Part shown: positions 58,401-64,000 of the stretch, in pieces
Position numbering within the stretch: the stretch's first letter is position 1
Layout: each line of letters starts with the position of its first letter
NCBI GenBank assembly: GCA_958450365.1
Contig: CAUEEP010000725.1
Location: 768,501-832,500 of the forward strand
Reading direction: 5' to 3'
DNA: 64,000 nt
Source: Mesorhabditis belari
Taxonomy: Eukaryota > Nematoda > Chromadorea > Rhabditida > Rhabditidae
Notes under the pieces: model-generated
Databases searched by the model: none
What the model saw: only the letters and a program-made list of their open reading frames with translations
What the model was told of the DNA's origin: nothing
Program-made: the position numbers and the translations under genes

Positions 58401-61400
58401 AAAGAGAAGGGAAATTTGAAGAAAATCGAGCTGAAGAGGATTTTGAGGGGGATTCCGTGGAGCTTTTAAATATTATCTTTAATCTCTTTACTAAATGACT
58501 GATTTTTAGCTTGAATGGATTACTGTAAGCATTATGAATAGCTAGCTAGCCTTATGATTACGGTAACTATACAATTTTACAAGAAGAACTTGTCTAGAAA
58601 AGGCTATTGGATCAAAAAAGGCTAAAAAAAGGCTAAAAAGAGCGAAATTGTTACGATTATTGTAGAATATTGACTTTAAATGCTAAAACTAAATGAAAAT
58701 ATTGGTTAAGGATTACGGTGTAGCTAGAGAGCTGCTAGCTTTTGAATTACGGTAGAATAACTACCGTAAATAAATACTGTAATAGTACCCCACCCGCATA
58801 ATGACGGTGCGAAGTGTTGCGTAGTCTAGCTTTGAACGAGTTTTTCTCGACACTGGTTTATGCTACAATGCGCGCTTAGGTATCAAAAAATAGCCCTGAA
58901 ATTCAGGGCTATTTTTTGATACCAAAGACGCATTTTTTGGAAGTACGGGCGCTTTGAAAAATACGAAATACTAAAAAACGACTACGCGACTGTACGAGGG
59001 CGGTGGGGTACTATTACAGTATTTACGGTAAGTATCTACCTCAGAACAAAATCTATTAGACTAAGATTTACGATAAAAAGCTTCTAAGCAAGATTACGGT
59101 AGAGTTTATCGTAATCCTTAACGTTTTACTTAGAGATTAACCTTAAAAACTTTGTTTTAAAGTTTCAAAGCTAATTCTTATGATCCACTTCTTTGTTTGA
59201 CTAACTTTTGACCATTTTGGACCACTTTTAATCCGCTTTTGATCATTTTGAACGACTTTTGATCCGCTTTTGATCATTTTAGACCACTTTTGATCCACTT
59301 TTGATCATTTTAGACCATTTTTGATCGTTTTGGACCGCTTTTGAACCATTTTTGTTCCCTTTGAACCACTTTTGATCCACTTTTGATCCCTTTAATCAAC
59401 TTCTTAGCTTCTAAATCAGTCAAACTTACATTTCAAATTCCCCTCGAAATCCCTTTTCAAGTTTTACAACCGTAATTTGGAGTACACTGTAAAGGAACAA
59501 GTAAAAGAAGAAAAAAACAGGAACAAGAGCTAACAAGAGCTAAGATAAAAGTCGGGAATATCACATAGTTGTGACTATTTTACTTTTGCACTATTGGAGT
59601 TGAAGAGTTGAAGATGAAAAAATGAGAAATAACGGAAAAAGGAAAATCAGCCTATTAGAAATTGGATACTCTGGCTAGCTGATGGAATTGAAATTGGAGA
59701 TAATCAGAAGAAAAGCTAGACGAATGGATGATCGTTTCATTGTGGAAGACTACCTGAAAATGTAAAATTAAGAATTAATAATAAAAATTTTAATTTAATA
59801 GTAAAATTCTTAAAAATAAGTCAATTTCTAGCTCTTTTAGTTTTCGATTGGAAGCTTTAATAGCGAGATTTTGAGACCCCTGCGGCATGCAGCGATGGCC
59901 GAGTGGTTAAGGCGTTTGACTCGAAATCAAATGGGCTCTGCCCGCGTAGGTTCGAATCCTGCTCGCTGCGAAAACTTTTGTATTTTTGTCTTTCAATCTT
60001 TCTAATCTATTCTAATCCTATTTTTCTTATCCAACGTTTTAAAATCTTCTATTAAATCAGAAAGCTTTAGAATTTTAAATTCAAAAGCCGCTTTACCAAA
60101 AGAAACGACGAAACATGACCAAAGTCAAGAATTTTCAAGTTTTAACTACAAATTTGTAGCTTTTTCTCGATGAATTTGTGATTTTTTACTAAATTACCTG
60201 TTTCTATTCTTCAACTCGCGCTCATCGAGCCATTTGAAGGGTTGGCTCGGCATCGCATGGTGGATAAACGAGTTGACGATAGAGATCGAGTCGTTGCGAG
60301 GCTGTGAATGAAGTGTTCACGTAAACCGGTTGATTCAGTGGCACGCCTGATGCTGTAGAGCCTACAAATGTTGTTTTTTTTGACCTTTATAGATTTTTCT
60401 TTAGCTTTATACAGCTTTAAACAATACAAGCTCTGGTTTGAAATGGTGAAATTAAAGATTTAAAGGTGTTGTCATTGAGAATGAACTCTTTTTACGCAGA
60501 ATTAAAATTAGAGGAAACAAAAGTTGCCTTACTATTGTCTATGTTCTTCTATATGAGAAAAATCAAAGCTTGTTAAGTATTTGAAAGAGTAGTACTTGTC
60601 AACCACCTTGTTGACTGTACTACTGTTTCATACATTCAGTCACCTCCTACAAGGAGCTGACTGCATGTCAACCTCCTTGTTGACTGAATGAGCTTTCTTA
60701 AAGCTTGTTGACTGAATGAGCTTTCTTAAAGCTTTCTTAAAGCTAAGTAGTTTGTCTAAAATCACAGTATCCTTTACTATTGCCTCTACCTAGTTTCTCT
60801 ACAGTAAAACTGTTAACAAATTGATTCGTATAAATCATAAATCTGTTTACTCGAATCGTACAATTGTACAACGTTCAATTGTACTTTTTGTTCAATTGTA
60901 TCATATTTCTTTTTGCTTTATTTTTTCTAGCTTTTTATCAACAGAAATACAGTATATTTGACAGTGGAAACAGTTCTTTTCTGGCAAACTTGGACAGGTT
61001 TTTCTTTAGTTTTTTAAACTAAAGGAAGCTTAAAGCTACCTCTTGCCCCGAAAAGTCCTCCACCAGCGTCACTGCCGAAACTCCCGCTGGATGATGAGGA
61101 GAGGTAGCTTCCGAATGGTGACTGAAATTTGAAAGCTTAGATTATGCCAGATTTTTATGCAAATTGCAAATTTCCATCTTCTTTACTGATTTAGTAATAT
61201 TTTGATCTGCTTTTGAGCTACGGTAGCTAGATTTTTATGTAAATTTCCATCTTCTTTACTGATTTAGTAATATTTTGGTCTTCTTTTGGGCTACGGTAGC
61301 TAGATTTTATATAAATTTCCATCTTCTTTACTGATCTGTTAATATTTTGATCTCCTTTTGCACTACAGTAACTTTTAATCCCTTTTAGCTCACTTTTAGC

Positions 61401-64000
61401 TTTCAAAAGCTCATTTTCAAAAGGTCAGAAGTCACTAAAAGTTACTGTACTTCGCTTGTGCTTTGTGCTCATTGAAACGCACGTTTCTGGTACATTCAAT
61501 TTCCGATTTGCAATGTGAATATGCCAAATGACGTGAGTTTTCAAACTCAAAATACATGCTTTTTACAGTTTTTAATTTTTTTCAGACTTTTCAAGCAAAA
61601 TAGCTCAAAAACATTCATTTTCTGTAGCCAATATTCAATAAAATAATGTTTTTTAATAAAAAAAACCTTTTATAGACTATTGAATTGAATTTAAAAGCTT
61701 TAGATTCTCAAAAATCATCTCCGATCCCTAAAAGTTTGATCACCAAAACTTTTGACTGAAAAATTTCAGATTTCTCTGGTCAAAAAAAAAAATCTGTTTA
61801 TGGTTGATTCGATTTCGGCGGGAAAACCCGAAAAAAAAATAGCACACACACAAATGTTGTTGTCAAGGTCGATTTGATCATTTCAATTCAGCCAAAAATG
61901 TAAAAAGAGTCGCTTTTTCACTTTAAAATGAACACGTTCTCTTTCGAAAGAAAAATAGACTGAGATTTGAGGGAATTTGAGAGATTTCAGATAGATTTGA
62001 GATAGATTTGAGAGCTTTCTTTTAGGGAAAGATCAAAAGAGATCTTTCTTTTAGGGAAAGATCTCTTTTGATCTTGAACTTGTCTAAAATTGAAGAGAAA
62101 TCACGAGTTTCCGCGGAAATTAGCGGGTTTTATGGGAAATGGATTATAGCCAAACCAGCGGAAAACGATCTTTCTTTCTTTCAAATGACGAAAACTATCG
62201 TAACCCATCAAGCCCGGCCCCTTTTTAGAAATGGACCTAAAAGTCAGATTCTCGATAGCTGAAAACCCTCAGGAGTAAAATATCGCACGAAATATCAAAA
62301 GCTGAATACTTTGCCTGTGCCTGCTGAATACCGATAGAGCAAACGTAATTATAGAGCGTCGTGCACAGACGGACAGACAGATGGACAGACGGACATATGA
62401 ACAGACAGACAAACAGACAGATAGATAGACAGACAAACAGACAGACGGACAGAAAGACGGACAGACAGACGGACAGACGGACAGATAGACAGACAAACAG
62501 ACAGGCAGACAGAAAGACGGACAGACAGACGGACAGACGGACAGATAGACAGACAAACAGACAGGCAGACAGACAAACAGACAGATGGACAGACATACAG
62601 ACAAACAAACAGACAGACAAACAGGCAGACAGACAAACAGACAGACAAAGCGACAAACAAACAGACCAACAAACAGACAGATAGACAGACATCTCTTCAG
62701 CTTTATATATAGTAAATGTTTGGAGTTTAACTTGATAGTAATTTGGGAGCAATTTAGTAGTAATTTGATAGTAATTTGTTACTAATTTGGTAGTGAAAGA
62801 TCATTGTCCCAGAAAAGATTCATTTGTGGCCGTATTCTTTGTGCTCCGCTCTCCTAAACGCACCCTTTCTAGCACACTTCTTTCTCTGCCAAGAAGCAAG
62901 CGTTTCTTGAGAGTAAAATGCTTACTTTATGCCCTGCCAAACGCTCTTTTCCTAGGAGACTTTAGAGTGCAATATGTGGTACTAACTGGACTAAACTTGA
63001 TATTCAAAAATTTGCCAATTCGACTTTTTTTTGGCTACATTTCTATCTAAAAATCTCAATTTTGTGATCGCGAAGAAAAAACTGAAATCTCGTTGAGATT
63101 TCTCAGCTCTCAGTTGCTTTTTCCTTGTTCAATCTCGTCGATTTGTGACCATGACCCGATTTCGAATCAATTTCGAATTTTTCCGGTTTCATTTCAATCA
63201 GAAAACACAAAATTTCCGTCTGGGGGAACTTCAGAAGAAGAAAATTAACAAAAAAGAAATTGTCGAATGGTTAATGGGGTGACATTTTGCGCTTAATTCT
63301 ATCTAAATCCTATCTAAACCCTTAACAATTCTATTTCTTTCTCTCTTCTTTCTTCTTTCTCCTTCCTCTCTTCTTTCTCTCTTCTTTCTTCTCTCTTCTC
63401 TCTCTCTTCTTTCTCTCTTCTTTCTCTCTCTTTCTTCTTTCAACTCATTGATACTTTCAAATCACCAATTTCCTTTCAAAAAGCTCCAGAATTTCCGAAA
63501 ATCATCAATTTTTGTTTAAAAAAACGGGAAATTGGCAATAATATCTGTGAAAAACGATTTGCAAAGCTGATTAAACTATTTTCAATTTATTTTCAATTTG
63601 TTTTTAATTTGTTTTCAATTTATTTTCAAATTACCTTCAAATTATCATTTAAAATCTAATTGGCGAATAAATTTTCTCGAAAATTCTCTTTTGGTGACTA
63701 CAAAAATGAAATTTGAGACAGAAAAAAAAACTAGCTGAAGTGATTGCCTCCAAAAAAAACGCGTACAGATTTGTAGCGTAGTGAGATTTTCGTTGAAAGT
63801 ACAATCTGGATCTGATTTCATTTGGAGATTTTAATTAATGAAAAAACAAATCACTTTTTGAATACAAATTACTGATCAATTTCTTTTCTTTGACTAGAAT
63901 TTGGTCAAATTAAGACTTAGCTTTCAAATGAATCGTTTATCAAAAAGAATTTTCATATTTGAATCTGAATACTTCTTCGGAATGGTTCTGGAATGGAATG

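Overview
This is a eukaryotic, AT-rich, transposon-dense window that looks like a nematode (rhabditid, Caenorhabditis-like) nuclear chromosome. The reasons are the small exons, the acceptors of the TTTTCAG type with GT donors, a mix of very short (37-75 bp) and repeat-filled long introns, secreted proteins whose signal peptide sits in a tiny first exon, a nematode-style CUB gene, a C-type lectin fragment, Tc1/mariner debris, and many TA-flanked hairpin MITEs. Almost no gene is a single open frame. The models below were built by hand by joining exons in which the reading phase closes exactly; none was checked against transcripts or databases.

Layout. 1-10 kb: MITEs, tRNA-derived repeats, a decayed C-type lectin (minus, 2.1-3.6 kb), an orphan terminal exon (5542-5698, minus) and a LINE tail (8.05-8.2 kb). 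10.1-20.6 kb: three secreted-protein genes. These are a 131-aa Gln/Gly/Pro-rich protein (plus, 10078-12763), a convergent 346-aa Gly/Ala-repeat protein with signal peptide and RARR processing site (minus, 12989-14917), and a 216-aa protein with a GC-AG intron (plus, 16543-20563). 22-36 kb: one large CUB-module gene on the minus strand, at least 18 exons and 748 codons, its introns filled with transposons, SINEs and hairpins. 37-51 kb: a paralogous pair on the minus strand. The complete member (46900-51151) encodes an 844-aa secreted protein with a Cys-rich head and a very long Lys/Glu/Pro tail. The second (43637 to 38394, plus a KPTVKP-type remnant at 37.3-37.6 kb) keeps only the head and part of the tail. 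A separate small secreted ORF lies at 37958-38113.

51.5-64 kb: a Tc1-like element with a protein-kinase fragment, an orphan terminal exon (53540-53698), a TTAA-flanked piggyBac-type element with 43-bp tandem repeats, a mariner remnant, two identical tRNA-Ser(CGA) genes on a duplicated segment, the 3' end of a minus-strand gene (60222-61121), and simple repeats including a long GACA tract.

The protein-coding theme is secretion: nearly every gene with an identifiable start begins with a signal peptide, and several are low-complexity or repeat-built. The non-coding theme is nested TA-target hairpin elements whose families share a common terminal pattern (ACCGTA...CTAATAG), and tRNA-derived repeats with internal expansions or insertions.
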